This document shows positions 34,731 through 45,355 of a stretch of 64,000 nucleotides of DNA, piece by piece (the first letter of the stretch is position 1; every line of letters starts with the position of its first letter). The translations under genes and the position numbers were made by a program. The notes beneath the pieces were generated by a model. The model saw nothing but the letters and a program-made list of their open reading frames with translations, was not told where the DNA came from and made no database searches. Origin of the DNA: Karstenula rhodostoma CBS 690.94 (taxonomy: Eukaryota > Ascomycota > Dothideomycetes > Pleosporales > Didymosphaeriaceae); the NCBI GenBank assembly GCA_010093485.1, contig MU001509.1, positions 1,145,267-1,209,266 on the forward strand. The letters run 5' to 3'.

Positions 34731-34738
34731 TATATTTA
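34731..34738 (+). promoter_or_regulatory. TATA-like box of the P450 gene
   Basis: TATATTTA is located 65 bp upstream of the ATG at 34796, a plausible core-promoter distance. Confidence 0.45.
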
Positions 34739-34795
34739 GAGACGTCGGTCAGCTCCCAGCAAACCCTCCGTCGACCTCTGTTAGAAATAATCACG

Positions 34796-36460
34796 ATGTC
34801 GTCCACACCGGGAACACCGCATCTACAAGCCCTGATAACACCCCTTAGCCTCCTCCTCGCCGTCATCTCACTCCCCATCCTATCCTTCGCCTACCAGATC
34901 ATCTACTACCGTTTCTGTCACCCACTCCGGCACTTCCCCGGGCCCTTCTGGGCCTCCGTAACGCGCCTTTGGATCGCATACCACAACATACTCGGCGACG
35001 AATGCGAGACGGAGCTCGCGCTGCACAAGAAATATGGCCCGGTGCTCCGCATTACGCCCACGCTGCTACTCGTATCGGACGCGACCAAACTCCCAGAAGT
35101 ATACAGCCGCCATGCGAACAAGTCGAACCACTATATCACCGGCAGCTTTGGCGAGCAGGAAAGCCTATTCAACATGAAGGAGCACAAGGTGCATGCGCGT
35201 TTTCGCAAGATCGCGGCGGGACCGTATGCGTTTAGTAATATCAAGAAGATGGAGCCGCTGGTTGATCTACGGATCGAGCAGTGGCTTGAAAAATTATCCA
35301 GCCTCTTTGCGGAGAAGAGTAGGTACATCCCGTAGCACAATACAGTTATCTAGACATACATTACTAACATGCGCCCGTGGAGACCATGAATTCGACTTCG
35401 CGCCCTGGGTCGTTTTCATGGCCTACGACATCATCAGCGAAATCGGGTTCGGCGCCCCCTTCGGCTTCATCGACAGCGGGACCGACGTCGGGGGTCTCAT
35501 CCAAGGCTTCCACGACGGACTTCTCCCCTTCGGCCTCATGGCGCGGCTCTGGCCGTTTACGAATTTCATGAAGAAAACGCCGCTGGGCAAACACCTCGTC
35601 GCGAAGCCCGAGGATAACTCCGGCATTGGCATGCTCATGCGCTTCCGGGATAAGCTGCTCACACAGCGGTTGAAAGATGTGGCGGAGGGCAAGATCGAGA
35701 GGGTGGATCTGCTGCAGACGTTTATTGATGCGCGGGATGATGAGGGGAAGCCGTTGGAGATCGATTACATCAAGGCGGAGATCTTGCTGGTGTTGTTGGC
35801 GGGGGCGGATACTACGGGTACAGCGTTCCAGGCAATGATGGCGTATATCATGGGCAATGCGGGCGTGTACGAGAAAATGATGGCGGAAATTGATGGGTGT
35901 ACTGAGAAGGGGTTGCTGAGCGACATGCCGCAGTACGATGAGGTTTTGCAGCACTGTCCGTACTATGTTGCTTGCGTGAAGGAGAGTATGCGGTAAGTGA
36001 AAATGCGCAATCCCTATATAATTCCAAGATGCTAACGGTTGTTACAAGACTTTGTCCTTCGGCGCCGAATATCTTTCCCCGTCTCGCCGGCTCGTCTGGA
36101 CTCCGACTCAATGACCAATTTGTCCCCCCTAATACCGAGATCACTTGCAATCCATGGCTAGTCCATCGCGACAGCAATGTCTACGGGCCCGATGCCTGCG
36201 ATTTCCGCCCAGAGCGATGGTTGGACGAAGAAGATAGTGTGAAGCTGTACAATAAGTACAACATGGCATTTGGCTATGGAGCGCGCGTGTGTCTTGGAAA
36301 AGATATTGCGCTCATGGAGTTGTACAAAGCACCGCTGCAGTTTTTCAGGATGTACAGACCTGTAATCAATAAGCAAAAGCCGGGACATTTCGTGGTCAAA
36401 GGCGGGGTGGGGTTCTGGGAGGATATGTGGATAAGGATCGAAAGGAGAGAGGAGGCCTAG
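34796..36460 (+). CDS. Cytochrome P450 monooxygenase (pisatin-demethylase-like)
   Basis: Exons are 34796..35318, 35383..35992 and 36049..36460 (514 aa); introns of 64 and 56 nt both contain CTAAC branch sites. An N-terminal membrane anchor ([18 protein letters not shown]) is followed by HFPGPFWAS. The I-helix reads [11 protein letters not shown], the ExxR motif is KESMRLCPSAP, and the haem loop is [10 protein letters not shown] with the ligand Cys followed by KDIALMEL. All key residues are present, so the enzyme should be active in the ER membrane with a P450 reductase. The C-terminal pattern ([25 protein letters not shown]) resembles the pisatin demethylase group, which detoxifies plant compounds; substrate is unknown. 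It converges with an MFS transporter 286 bp away. Confidence 0.92.
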
Positions 36461-36746
36461 GACGGGGCAGGTAGTATATATTCAACGCGTGAATGATACG
36501 GTTCAGCAACGGATCAAGATGGTATCGCTCAGATTATTCAGACACTCGCTTGACTTGAGAGCTCTAGGGAATTTGCTAGGACAGTACCCGCTCATGAAGG
36601 ACCAGCATTTGCAACTTCTCTTCATATGCTACGCTTGCACCAGCCTCTTGGGACTTTCTCTACGCACCAAGTATCGTACGCTTCCAATACCGTGATGTTC
36701 TGAGCCGAAAGTCTTCCTTTCGTCTATCCATCGATATCAGTTTGTT

Positions 36747-38649
36747 TCAAGCAACCTCCACATTCTTAATCGTCCTTTTATGCAACCTCGCCAGCCAAGT
36801 CTTGCTCATAAACACCCTGATCCTCTTCCCCCACACCATGAACACCAACAACACCAAATTATTCGCCAGCAACACCGCCGTAAATATCCCAGATATCGTG
36901 ACCGCAAACCCGTTGTCCAAAATCCAATCCAGCAGGTAAATCCCCATGCCGAAGCTGATTGCCTGCTTGCCGAGATTCATGGCGATGAGCATCTCGGACG
37001 TGTTCGCGTTGTATGAATCGACCGCGTACGCGAGGGTGAAGCTGAAGTAGAAGAGCGCGCCCCACTGGTCCATGGCCACGCCGAAGAAGTATGCGACCCA
37101 GTGCAGGTTGTTCTGGGCAGCGAGGCCGTACAGGATGACTCCGGCGGGTGCTACGATCATCGCGGGGAGCATGACACCCAGGCGCATCTCTGCTTCTCGG
37201 ATGCCGCCGTTTTTGCGGGTGTAGTGGGCGGCTAGACGATCCGAGGACGAGAGAAAAGGGAGTGCCAATATAAAGCCGAGGAACGTCGCGATGGTGATGA
37301 GTCCACTATTTGTCTCGCTCCAGCTGTATGGAGGCGCTGTGATCTTCAGCGGGAACGTGTAGTTGAAGGCCAACGCTCCCAGGCCGATGTAGAGTCCGAA
37401 TGAAGTGGCTACCCACAAAACCTGCGGAACAAGGAAGTATGTGAAAGAGCGGGGGATCATGATCCAGAACTCCTGCTCGTGGTCGATTCCATTCCAGACT
37501 TTGAGCTGTTGCGCGAATGTTTTGCGGGGTGGGATGGAGGAGGCGGGTCCGGTTTCCTTGTGCGAGGCTTCGGCGATCTTATTCGTGGTCAAGGTGGATG
37601 TCGGAGAAGCTGTAGATGGTACGCGCTTGTATGCTGTTTCTTCTACTACGAAGAATGCAAGGATAAGGAGTGCAACTGCAAAGGCGAAGACGACGTAGAA
37701 GTACAGCTTCCAGGAGTATCCTCCCGCAAGCATGTATCCAGCATATAGAGGTCCGGTGGACCCGAAGCAAAGAGCGACTGCACGCCATTAGCTCTGCGAA
37801 AAATAAGAGCGCTGGTGGAATTGACACGTACTAGTATAATAACCAATTCTCAAGCCACGTTCGTGCAGAAAGAATACATCGTTGACCAGCTGCACTGGCA
37901 AAGCTTCGCAAACACCTGAGCCAAATCCATGGATAATGCGACACGCCATTAGCCCCCCGAAAGTGGTCGCCTGAGAAGCACCAATCAGCCCTGCGCAGAA
38001 CTAGAGTATGTGGTTAGCTTGCAGATTGAGATTCTTCTTCTAGCACAACGTACAAACACCATGGATAGCAGCATAACTGGGCGACGTCCGATCTTGAGAT
38101 ATAGCGGTACCAGTATCAACGAGCCTACAACAGTCAGTTGGATCTTCCTAAATGTAAGCTGCCATATGCACATACCAAAGCCAAATGCAAGGTTAGGATA
38201 TGAGACCAGATCAGATGCCTTGGTCGGCGTAATGTCGAATTCTTTGGCGTACAGACCGATGTACACGGACGGACCTAGGAGTGCGCAGTTGCCGAGAAAA
38301 CTGTATAGGGCGCAAATGAGCAGAATCATGGATTTTTTCCAGGCGGGCCACTGCCTCAGTCAGCTTGGCACACTCTTTGAGTTTTGCAGCAACGCACTTG
38401 TAAAGGGTCATTGGGGTCCTCGGCAGGAACGGGATATAACGCTTGGCCAAGGGCAGTGTCGTCACCCTCTGCGACGCTCTCAGAACTTGCGCAATCACGG
38501 AGTAAACACTCGACACTGACCTGCGGCTCGAAGATTGACCGTCCCCGGCAGCTCCTCCTCGTGTGCGTGACTGGAGTACATCAGCGTGCTGTTATTTCGT
38601 CACTCGACGCCCGCATCACTCACCTATGAACCAAATGCCCTGGCGCCAT
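36747..38649 (-). CDS. MFS transporter, 12-TM DHA1-like
   Basis: Seven exons: 38649..38624, 38570..38521, 38468..38398, 38350..38176, 38124..38054, 38000..37832 and 37777..36747 (530 aa), with introns of 47-54 nt, all in phase. The N-terminal cytosolic motif EDPNDPLQWPAWKK is typical of fungal DHA1-type exporters. Helix-linked motifs include GPSVYIGLYAKEF, LYLKIGRRPVMLL (the MFS signature between helices 2 and 3) and GGYSWKLYFYVVF. About 12 helices are present with a long central loop (near KVWNGIDHEQEF). It should act in the plasma membrane by proton antiport; substrate is unknown. Its 3' end faces the P450, so the two may form a detoxification pair. The tiny first exons make the N-terminus less certain than the rest. 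Confidence 0.88.
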
Positions 38650-39848
38650 GATTTCCACTCCAACTCGGAAGCTTTGGAACAATGTACACTCGGCACCCCG
38701 GGGACAAGGCCACATTTCTACCTCTCGACCCCAGGCATCCTACCCCGGCACTTGCTGCACGACAATTTGCCGATAGCTGAGCTGCGCACTATCAATGGGC
38801 GTACAGTCAACCATATGGTTCGGGAGACTAGCGTTGCAAGGTGTGCAACGTGCTCAAGAGGTCTTTTGCAAGTATCTGCACCTCCCGAGCGGGGCGGCCT
38901 GGTCTCCCGAATCGCCCTAAGGTTTGGGTGACTGCATAGTCTTGCCTGTTTGTCCAACGCGCGCGCTCTACGACGACATGGTAGCAAGTCTCGGCAGAGT
39001 TCGGATGCGACCAGGTGGGTAGGGCGTACAATAACCGCTGCAGCGGGCGGAAAGGGGCAAGAGGCGTGCTAATCGGTGGGGATCGCGTAGCGGGAGCGAA
39101 TGTGGAGGCGGGGATAAATGTGGGAGAAAGCATCGCAATGCACATAATTTATCAGTCGCTCAGGTTGAAAGAATATGCATTTCAATCTTATATTAGAGTG
39201 TCAGATTCAGGATCTGCCTATATAGGATTGCAGCTATTTAGTGTGTACATAGAGCGTGTCGGTACACGGTGCGTGGGGATGCCGTGAGGGTGCGAGTGTG
39301 AGCGGCACGTTTGCCCCACACACCCTTAGGACGCCGTTGACTTCACTCGGTGATACCGACCCTATGCCCGAGCAACCCGAGCAAAACAGTGTCCTCTCTT
39401 GAACGTGAACACCCGTGTTGCGATATCGGATCAGAACTGTAGACACTCGTAGTAGTCCGTCCATGCCGCCACAGACTCGGCTATCGAGCAGTCGTACAAG
39501 CCGCCCCAATCTCACCTGCAGTCTGTCTCAGCCACTCCAGGTTGGTAGCAAACTGCCATCGGCCGATCCAATTACTTTCGGATGCTGTGCAACACATTGT
39601 TATCGCCATGCGAGCTTGTATCCATTTTCCATGGACGAACGACTGTTGGGTGCAGGGGCATGTGGGTAGGCAGGCCGTTACGACGTGATAGCAACGCGAC
39701 GCAAGTGTGGCTGATCGGTAGCCTTGCATTAGCACCTGCACACAGCCTCTTCCTCATCGTATCGGCGACACCCTATGAGATACGTAGTATTAGTACCCTC
39801 AGGCCTCTATTGACATATTACTCCTTCAAACTCTCGCCTCTCGCACTG
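38650..39848. other. Divergent intergenic region
   Basis: 1.2 kb between the MFS and kinase starts. The kinase frame is open upstream to an ATG at 39582, but the sequence there looks like leader. No other gene is supported. Confidence 0.5.
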
Positions 39849-42359
39849 ATGGAGGAAGCCTCAGAACTCAGACCGCTATCGACCCAGGATTCGCGGAACC
39901 TGTCGGAGCTCCATGATGCGTACCGTACATTCTGCGAGTATGGTTGGCATCACCTCACGTGGAAGAACTTGGCCTATACCCTCGCAACGTACCTGAGCGT
40001 GGATTTCAAACAGAATGCCCATGGCCAACTATTGCATTCTCGGCCCGATCCACGACGCATCCAATATCTAACTGATCTCAATGTCGAAACCTTCGGATAT
40101 CTTACGAAAGATGCACTTTGGGTACTCTTCCGACACACCGGCTTTGGCAATGACTACGAACTAAACCTGGGAGATCATCGTCCCTTCCAGACCCCCGCCT
40201 GGCAGTACCTCTTGTTGTTGCCCCACCATGACCTACGAATTCTCATCGTGGATGTTGCGAACATTCTTCGAGACCGGACCACGACATCGCATGCGAGTGC
40301 AAACATCCTGAGTTTAACCCCAGACTGGCGACCTACATTTGGAGCTGAATACGGCATCTTTCGGTATTTTGAAGTGCAGCTATCCCCCAACGATGCGGCT
40401 TCACTGGGTTATCTTCAGCTTGAAAGGCAGGCAGCTCTTCAACCACTTCCACTGGCCCGCAGCAAGAACTTTCTCAGACGAGCGTTGAGCGTACGCAGCC
40501 TACCAAACAGGGACAGGACGCAATCTGCAGGACTAGTCGACGGCGAATTCCAACCTCGCACGCGATTTTCATGGCCTCTTACCGAAAAGTATCGTCGTCT
40601 CTTCCCGCGCAGAAGAAGCGTAGAAACTTCTACGCAGTCGAGCAATGTAACTATACGACCAAATCAATCACAAAGGACGGCACTTGCGGAAGATGTGTCT
40701 CAGACGGAATCTATTGGTTCACCAGGATCAAGTGCCACGCTCACTCCTACTATGTTCCAGCGCCGGATTGTGGATGATACCCTCCAAGAAGAGGACTCTT
40801 CCGATGCTGAAAGTATCAAGAGCACTAACACCATGGAGTCTTTACTAGATTTCTATGTCCAAGGCTTCCAAGATCCGAAATTTCGGAACGAGGAGTTTGG
40901 TAGACCTGATGATGCCGCCAAAGAATCACCCATCGCCGACTCACCGACACTGGCGCCGATGCGGCCGCCCATCATGCCTGTTTTAAGCGCTTTGGATACC
41001 TCAGTGGATACAGATTTGGACAACGAAAGACCAATTTCACCCACTTCAGGACATCAGTCTTTTGTTACGGCCAAGACAGTCCCATCCGAGCGGACAGCTT
41101 CCAGAACAGCTAGCCGACTGACGCAACGGTCCAGTCGAGAAAGTTTCTTCTCGCTTGAGTCGATGTTTTCTGATCCTCCTATATTGCCTGTTTCGAGTGA
41201 ATACTACCGGTTGTTGGGAGATCAGAACCTTCTCCCAGAACCCGCAGCTGAAACCGACTGGTCCGGCCGTGGTCAGCATGCAGAATTTTCCCTCACAGAG
41301 CGACACCTCATTCCTCTGCAGGCAGAGAAGGTCTTAGGGAGGACCAGGACTGCAATAGTGGAAAGTGTCCGGTGCAAGCGAGTGCGATTGGTGAGGAAGA
41401 CCATCAAATGCACCGAGTGGACCGGAGTCAAACGCGAAGATGCTTTGAGAGAAGTCCAGCATCTCTACAGAGCGCAACACGCCCACATAGTGCGCCTAGT
41501 CGGATCTTATGCGATTGGGCCGGATCTCGCAATCCTGACATACCCATGTGCCCAGTGGGATTTAGAACAATTCATGGGCTTCGCGCGAACAGCTCACGAA
41601 TCCACCGCCGGGTGTGCTTCTGCGCTTCGACAGTTCTTCACCTGCACAGCCAAGGTGGTGGACTTTCTCCATTCGTTCCCGATCAAGCATATGGACATCA
41701 AGCCACAGAATCTGCTCGTGCGAGAGATTCCGACTCCTGAAGCTGAGGAAATGCACCAATATAAGCTGTACTTCACGGATTTTGGCATTTCTAAAGCATA
41801 CGAGTCCGTCGATGAGTGCGATACCGAGTCCCCTACATCTTTCACCCGAACATACGCAGCTCAAGAAGTCGTAATCCAAGAAAGCAGAGGGCTATCTGCA
41901 GATATGTTTTCTTTAGGCTGCGTCTACTCGGAAATGCTTGCGGCGATCCTTGATGCGTCGATTGTTGCTTTTGAGCCTCATGGAGAGGCGATTGAGATTC
42001 ACTGGGCTGCGCTTCGAGCTGCGCGTCATACTTCTGAGAGTGGATTGCGCCCGTACCACCACGCGACTGAAGATGTACGAGCATGGCTTTACCAACTCCC
42101 AATTGAAAGAGAAATGGAAATGCTGGCGGTACGAGACTGGACAGTCACTCTCTTGAGCAACGAAGCAGGCACGAGACCAACCGCACGTCAAATCGCTGAC
42201 GACTCTCGCCTACCTTTTGCATGTCGAAGTTGCAATTTGCGGAGGGGACAGGAAGACTTCGAAGCGGCGGAGCCACTTGCTCTCACGCCACGTCAAGAAT
42301 CCCCGCATCGCTGGGGAAATCCCGCGAGGGAGTTGATGGAAGTGCCGGCGCTTGCATAG
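39849..42359 (+). CDS. Protein kinase domain protein
   Basis: Single exon, 836 aa from the chosen ATG. The kinase domain fills the C-terminal part: a candidate lysine in LVRKTIKC, the catalytic loop HMDIKPQNLLV (bases about 41688-41720), the DFG motif in YFTDFGISK (about 41778-41786), and TYAAQEV where APE normally lies. The catalytic loop is HMD instead of HRD, a variation that removes the usual arginine. A C-terminal PTARQIADD segment fits subdomain XI. The N-terminal half is Ser/Thr-rich with no known domain apart from a folded segment at YGWHHLTWKNLAYTLATYL. It looks like one of the many Pezizomycotina kinases of unknown role. An in-frame ATG at 39582 would add 89 residues of poor coding character. 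Confidence 0.85.
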   Translation: MEEASELRPLSTQDSRNLSELHDAYRTFCEYGWHHLTWKNLAYTLATYLSVDFKQNAHGQLLHSRPDPRRIQYLTDLNVETFGYLTKDALWVLFRHTGFGNDYELNLGDHRPFQTPAWQYLLLLPHHDLRILIVDVANILRDRTTTSHASANILSLTPDWRPTFGAEYGIFRYFEVQLSPNDAASLGYLQLERQAALQPLPLARSKNFLRRALSVRSLPNRDRTQSAGLVDGEFQPRTRFSWPLTEKYRRLFPRRRSVETSTQSSNVTIRPNQSQRTALAEDVSQTESIGSPGSSATLTPTMFQRRIVDDTLQEEDSSDAESIKSTNTMESLLDFYVQGFQDPKFRNEEFGRPDDAAKESPIADSPTLAPMRPPIMPVLSALDTSVDTDLDNERPISPTSGHQSFVTAKTVPSERTASRTASRLTQRSSRESFFSLESMFSDPPILPVSSEYYRLLGDQNLLPEPAAETDWSGRGQHAEFSLTERHLIPLQAEKVLGRTRTAIVESVRCKRVRLVRKTIKCTEWTGVKREDALREVQHLYRAQHAHIVRLVGSYAIGPDLAILTYPCAQWDLEQFMGFARTAHESTAGCASALRQFFTCTAKVVDFLHSFPIKHMDIKPQNLLVREIPTPEAEEMHQYKLYFTDFGISKAYESVDECDTESPTSFTRTYAAQEVVIQESRGLSADMFSLGCVYSEMLAAILDASIVAFEPHGEAIEIHWAALRAARHTSESGLRPYHHATEDVRAWLYQLPIEREMEMLAVRDWTVTLLSNEAGTRPTARQIADDSRLPFACRSCNLRRGQEDFEAAEPLALTPRQESPHRWGNPARELMEVPALA

Positions 42360-42589
42360 AGATGGTTGAGTGAACAGTAAGGGTCCAATTTGCAGGGGGT
42401 TTGCGTTATTCGCCAATCGTTCTCTACCCATATTGAGGCCCGGCAGATTGGCAGATCACCTGCACCCCGCGTTCCAAATCGATGGAAGGAGCACTATAAT
42501 CGGTTTACTATACATCAAGTCGAGCTTGCTCGCGCAGCTTGATAGTTGAGCATTTGAATGCAAAAGTTGCGGCATTGACCCTTTTCACC

Positions 42590-43881
42590 ATGTTTGGAGT
42601 TCTCCTCTTCCTATCGGTTGCCTCTGCGAAACTGCATCATTTCTATGTCGGGCAAATATCCTCAACCGCTGTACATGCGCTCGAATTCGATGACGAGCTG
42701 CGCACGTTATATGAAATGGGGATCATTCCCACAACGGCCGCATCTCCTTCTTTGGTCATCGACGTCAGTCTGCACCAGGCCTTGAGAACGCACGTTCACT
42801 AATTGAAACACCCAGCACTCGGGGAAGTTTCTCTTCTCGAGCAGTCCACAAGATAGAGCCTTGACGAGATATGCTATTCAATCCGACTACTCGCTGGTGA
42901 CGGAAGCCAATACAACGATTCCCGCTTCTTGTGAGCTGTTCGCTCGGTGGTCCACAACATGGCGCTAACTTTGGAGCAGGCAATGCAACCACTTTCAGTA
43001 CGCTGCATTTGACGCCCAGCAACCAGGCGCCATTCTCCATCTACGGCTCTGCCTCCACCGGCAACTGCAGTGTTCTCTTCTCCTCATCTGTATCAGGCTT
43101 CAAGTCGCTGCGCTCGAAGGAATTCGCAGGCGACATCCGCTCCCTCGCCTGGAGCCCCAACGGCCGTCACCTGCACGCCCTCGACTCACACTCCTCACAG
43201 TCAGCCGCAACCTCGATCTTCAACTTCTACATCTCCGACGATGACACTTTGAACGCCCAGAACCAGACCGACGTTCTCGCCAACGTCACAAACGCCGAGC
43301 AGATGGTGACACATCCGACCGGCAATCTGGTGTACGTTGTGACCAAGGATAGCAACGAGCTTGTGACTATTCCGCTGCAGGGCGCCGAGGCACCGGCATC
43401 CCCCTCGCGGTTCAAGATCCTGCCTAGCTCGATGGATGCGTCGCAGTACACGACGTTGTCGCTTACCATTTCTTCTTCGAAGACGAGTCTCTGGACGCTG
43501 TCTCAATCACCGGCGCAGGCGGTTGTGACGGTGTTCAGCCTGGATCCTACGACCGGTGCTGTGCTCAGCACCGTCGCGCGGGCTGGTTGGACTGGCGATG
43601 GAGGGTTTTTTCCCGCGCAGATTTCACCCGCGCCGTTTGTTGGAAACGACATTGTTGCCATCACGAACTCGCCAGTTGGTTATACCGCCTTCATTGGACT
43701 GGACAAGGGAACCACTGCTATGGGCGAAGACGGCGATGTCAATGTCGCCAGCGAGGACTTCCTTGAGGACGTCTGGATGCTGAATGTCAAAAGCGATGCT
43801 GTCGCGGCGCCGAAGTTGAAAAGCTATGGTAGGATTGCTCTGGCATTTGATAGCTTGGGCGAGGGTGTGTGGGTTGATTGA
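42590..43881 (+). CDS. Carboxy-cis,cis-muconate cyclase-like beta-propeller protein, secreted
   Basis: Exons are 42590..42763, 42816..42930 and 42980..43881 (396 aa), introns 52 and 49 nt. The N-terminus MFGVLLFLSVASA is a signal peptide, followed by KLHHFYVGQISSTAVHALEFDD, the first blade of the lactonase/propeller fold annotated in fungi as carboxy-cis,cis-muconate cyclase. Further blades carry LAWSPNGRHLHALD and VTHPTGNLVYVVTKDSNEL. The known enzyme lactonises 3-carboxymuconate in the protocatechuate branch of aromatic breakdown. Several N-glycosylation sequons (NTT, NQT, NVT) fit secretion. Fold assignment is firm; catalysis is inferred, since other fungal members are poorly tested. Confidence 0.82.
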
Positions 43882-43950
43882 GTCGGTTCGTTGCGTTTTG
43901 CCGCGGCTTCCAGAAGCTCGCGAAGTATCATATTTGATTGAGTCGGTTCG
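43874..43950. repeat. 17-bp direct repeat pair after the cyclase stop
   Basis: TTGATTGAGTCGGTTCG occurs at 43874-43890 (spanning the stop codon) and again at 43934-43950, 60 bp apart. This looks like a short local duplication of the gene end. Confidence 0.8.
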
Positions 43951-44071
43951 ATATGTGTTCCCGTGCTCTTGTTCATTTCTCGTAGGATGTTGATGTATAG
44001 GACCTACAATAGCTCAACTTCCTCGTTGCTCCACAGCATAACTTGACTCCCATTTCACTTTCCGCGTTCCA

Positions 44072-44982
44072 TCACGCAGCAATCCGAATCCCATAAGCTC
44101 CGTAAGGAAAGTCCTCCAGACTGGCCCTCATCTCCGCCATCCCATCCTCCGAGAGCAGTCGCCCATCTTCCGCAGGCTCAACCTTCTTCGCCCCACCCCC
44201 CACCTCCTCTCCAAACCTCGGCACCTTCCCATCCGCCTCCGTCCTACCCATAAGAACGTCCTCCTCCCTACCCCCACAGATCTCTGCAAGACCCCGATGC
44301 GGCACCCACACGACCCTCATCCCCGCCCTCTTCGCCGCTTCCACCCCGGCAATCGAATCTTCAAACACAAGACACTCCACGGCATCAACCTCTTTCTCGC
44401 CCGCCTGCCTCGCAGCCTCATTGATTCGCTTCAGCGCGAGGAGAAAGATATCAGGTTCCGGTTTTTTCCTGGCATCGCTCATCTCCAGGTCGTCGCCGAA
44501 GACATGAAATCGCCTGTCTGCGAACGCGTTGGCTATGCTGGAAATATGAGATGTCTTGAGCGCGAACTTGGATGCACCTGCCGAGCTTGCGAGCGAAAGG
44601 TGCAGCGGGTGCGCTGTTTTAGTTGCAAGGTCTTCGAGCAGCTTCTCGACGCCTGGCAGGGTTCTGCTCGCCGTGAAGAGGTGCGTGTAGGCTTTTTCTT
44701 TTTGCTGCCATTCTTGTACTGTGAGACCGAGGTTGGCCCAGTTGAGGAGACGCTGGGTGCCCTTCCAGGGATGTTAGTGATGTGTGGTCTGAGGTTTGGG
44801 GAGGGATGGCGCACGGGCGTGCCTCGGCTTTGCTGCGTGGCTTTAATGTGCCAGGGATAGGGGGGTTTGTCGTATGAGGCGAGGATCTTGTTGTATATGT
44901 CAGTGTAAATATCTTCGGTGTTTATGAGTGTGCCGTCGACGTCGAAAATGCAGGCTCGAATCGGGGGGAGATGCTGGGTCAT
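44072..44982 (-). CDS. HAD-superfamily phosphatase (GS1/DOG1-like)
   Basis: Exons run 44982..44815 and 44761..44072 over a 53-nt intron (GTGCGC...GGAAG with CACTAAC branch site); 285 aa. Motif I is FDVDGTLINTED (nucleophile Asp), motif II LSLASSAGASK, motif III KKPEPDIF (Lys), and motif IV VFEDSIAGVEAA. The cap region (TQRLLNWANLGLTVQEW) and the C-terminal WVPHRGL match the fungal GS1-like group, related to pseudouridine-5'-phosphatase and 2-deoxyglucose-6-phosphatase. It should dephosphorylate a small phosphometabolite in the cytosol. The extended C-terminus (VLMGRTEADGK...) is also usual for fungi. Substrate is unknown. It converges with the cyclase gene. Confidence 0.88.
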
Positions 44983-45355
44983 TGTGGTGGACTACTGCGA
45001 TGGAGGTCGCGGCGAGCCGAGGCAAAGTGACGTCCCCTACAATGTCACGAGACACACCCTCATAAGACACTTTATATTAAAGTTGCTAGTTGGTATCGAG
45101 TGTATAAACATTAATCATTAATGATATACTATGCTATAGCTGTACATCCATCCGGGATTCTATATACAGCGATCGTGCATTGGCAAAGCACAACGCGCCT
45201 TTTAGTCCCCCCTACTTCATTGAGTCACCCTACCTCATAGTGAATCTCTACAATATATATACAGCGACGAACTATGGAGTATTTACATGAATAGAATATT
45301 AGTGAAGTAAACTCGCTACCGACAGTAAAGGCGGCGATGAGGTATTTGTCGTTGG
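44983..45355. other. AT-rich intergenic region with small repeats
   Basis: About 370 bp. It holds the palindrome CATTAAT-C-ATTAATG (45109-45123) and two copies of TATATACAGCGA (45161-45172 and 45256-45267). No coding sequence is present. The composition suggests remnants of a mutated repeat. Confidence 0.55.

Larger units (their letters stand above)
33992..34795. other. Intergenic region / P450 promoter
   Basis: About 800 bp. It carries two TGAGTCA motifs and a TATATTTA box listed separately. No further gene is supported. Confidence 0.55.

Noticed and set aside
22689..38649. Secondary-metabolite gene cluster
   Set aside because: A regulator, transporters and a P450 are present, but no backbone synthase lies in the window, and housekeeping genes (Arp1) lie between.
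39582..39848. Upstream ATG of the kinase at 39849
   Set aside because: It adds 89 residues with no coding character. The later ATG starts a well-formed protein.
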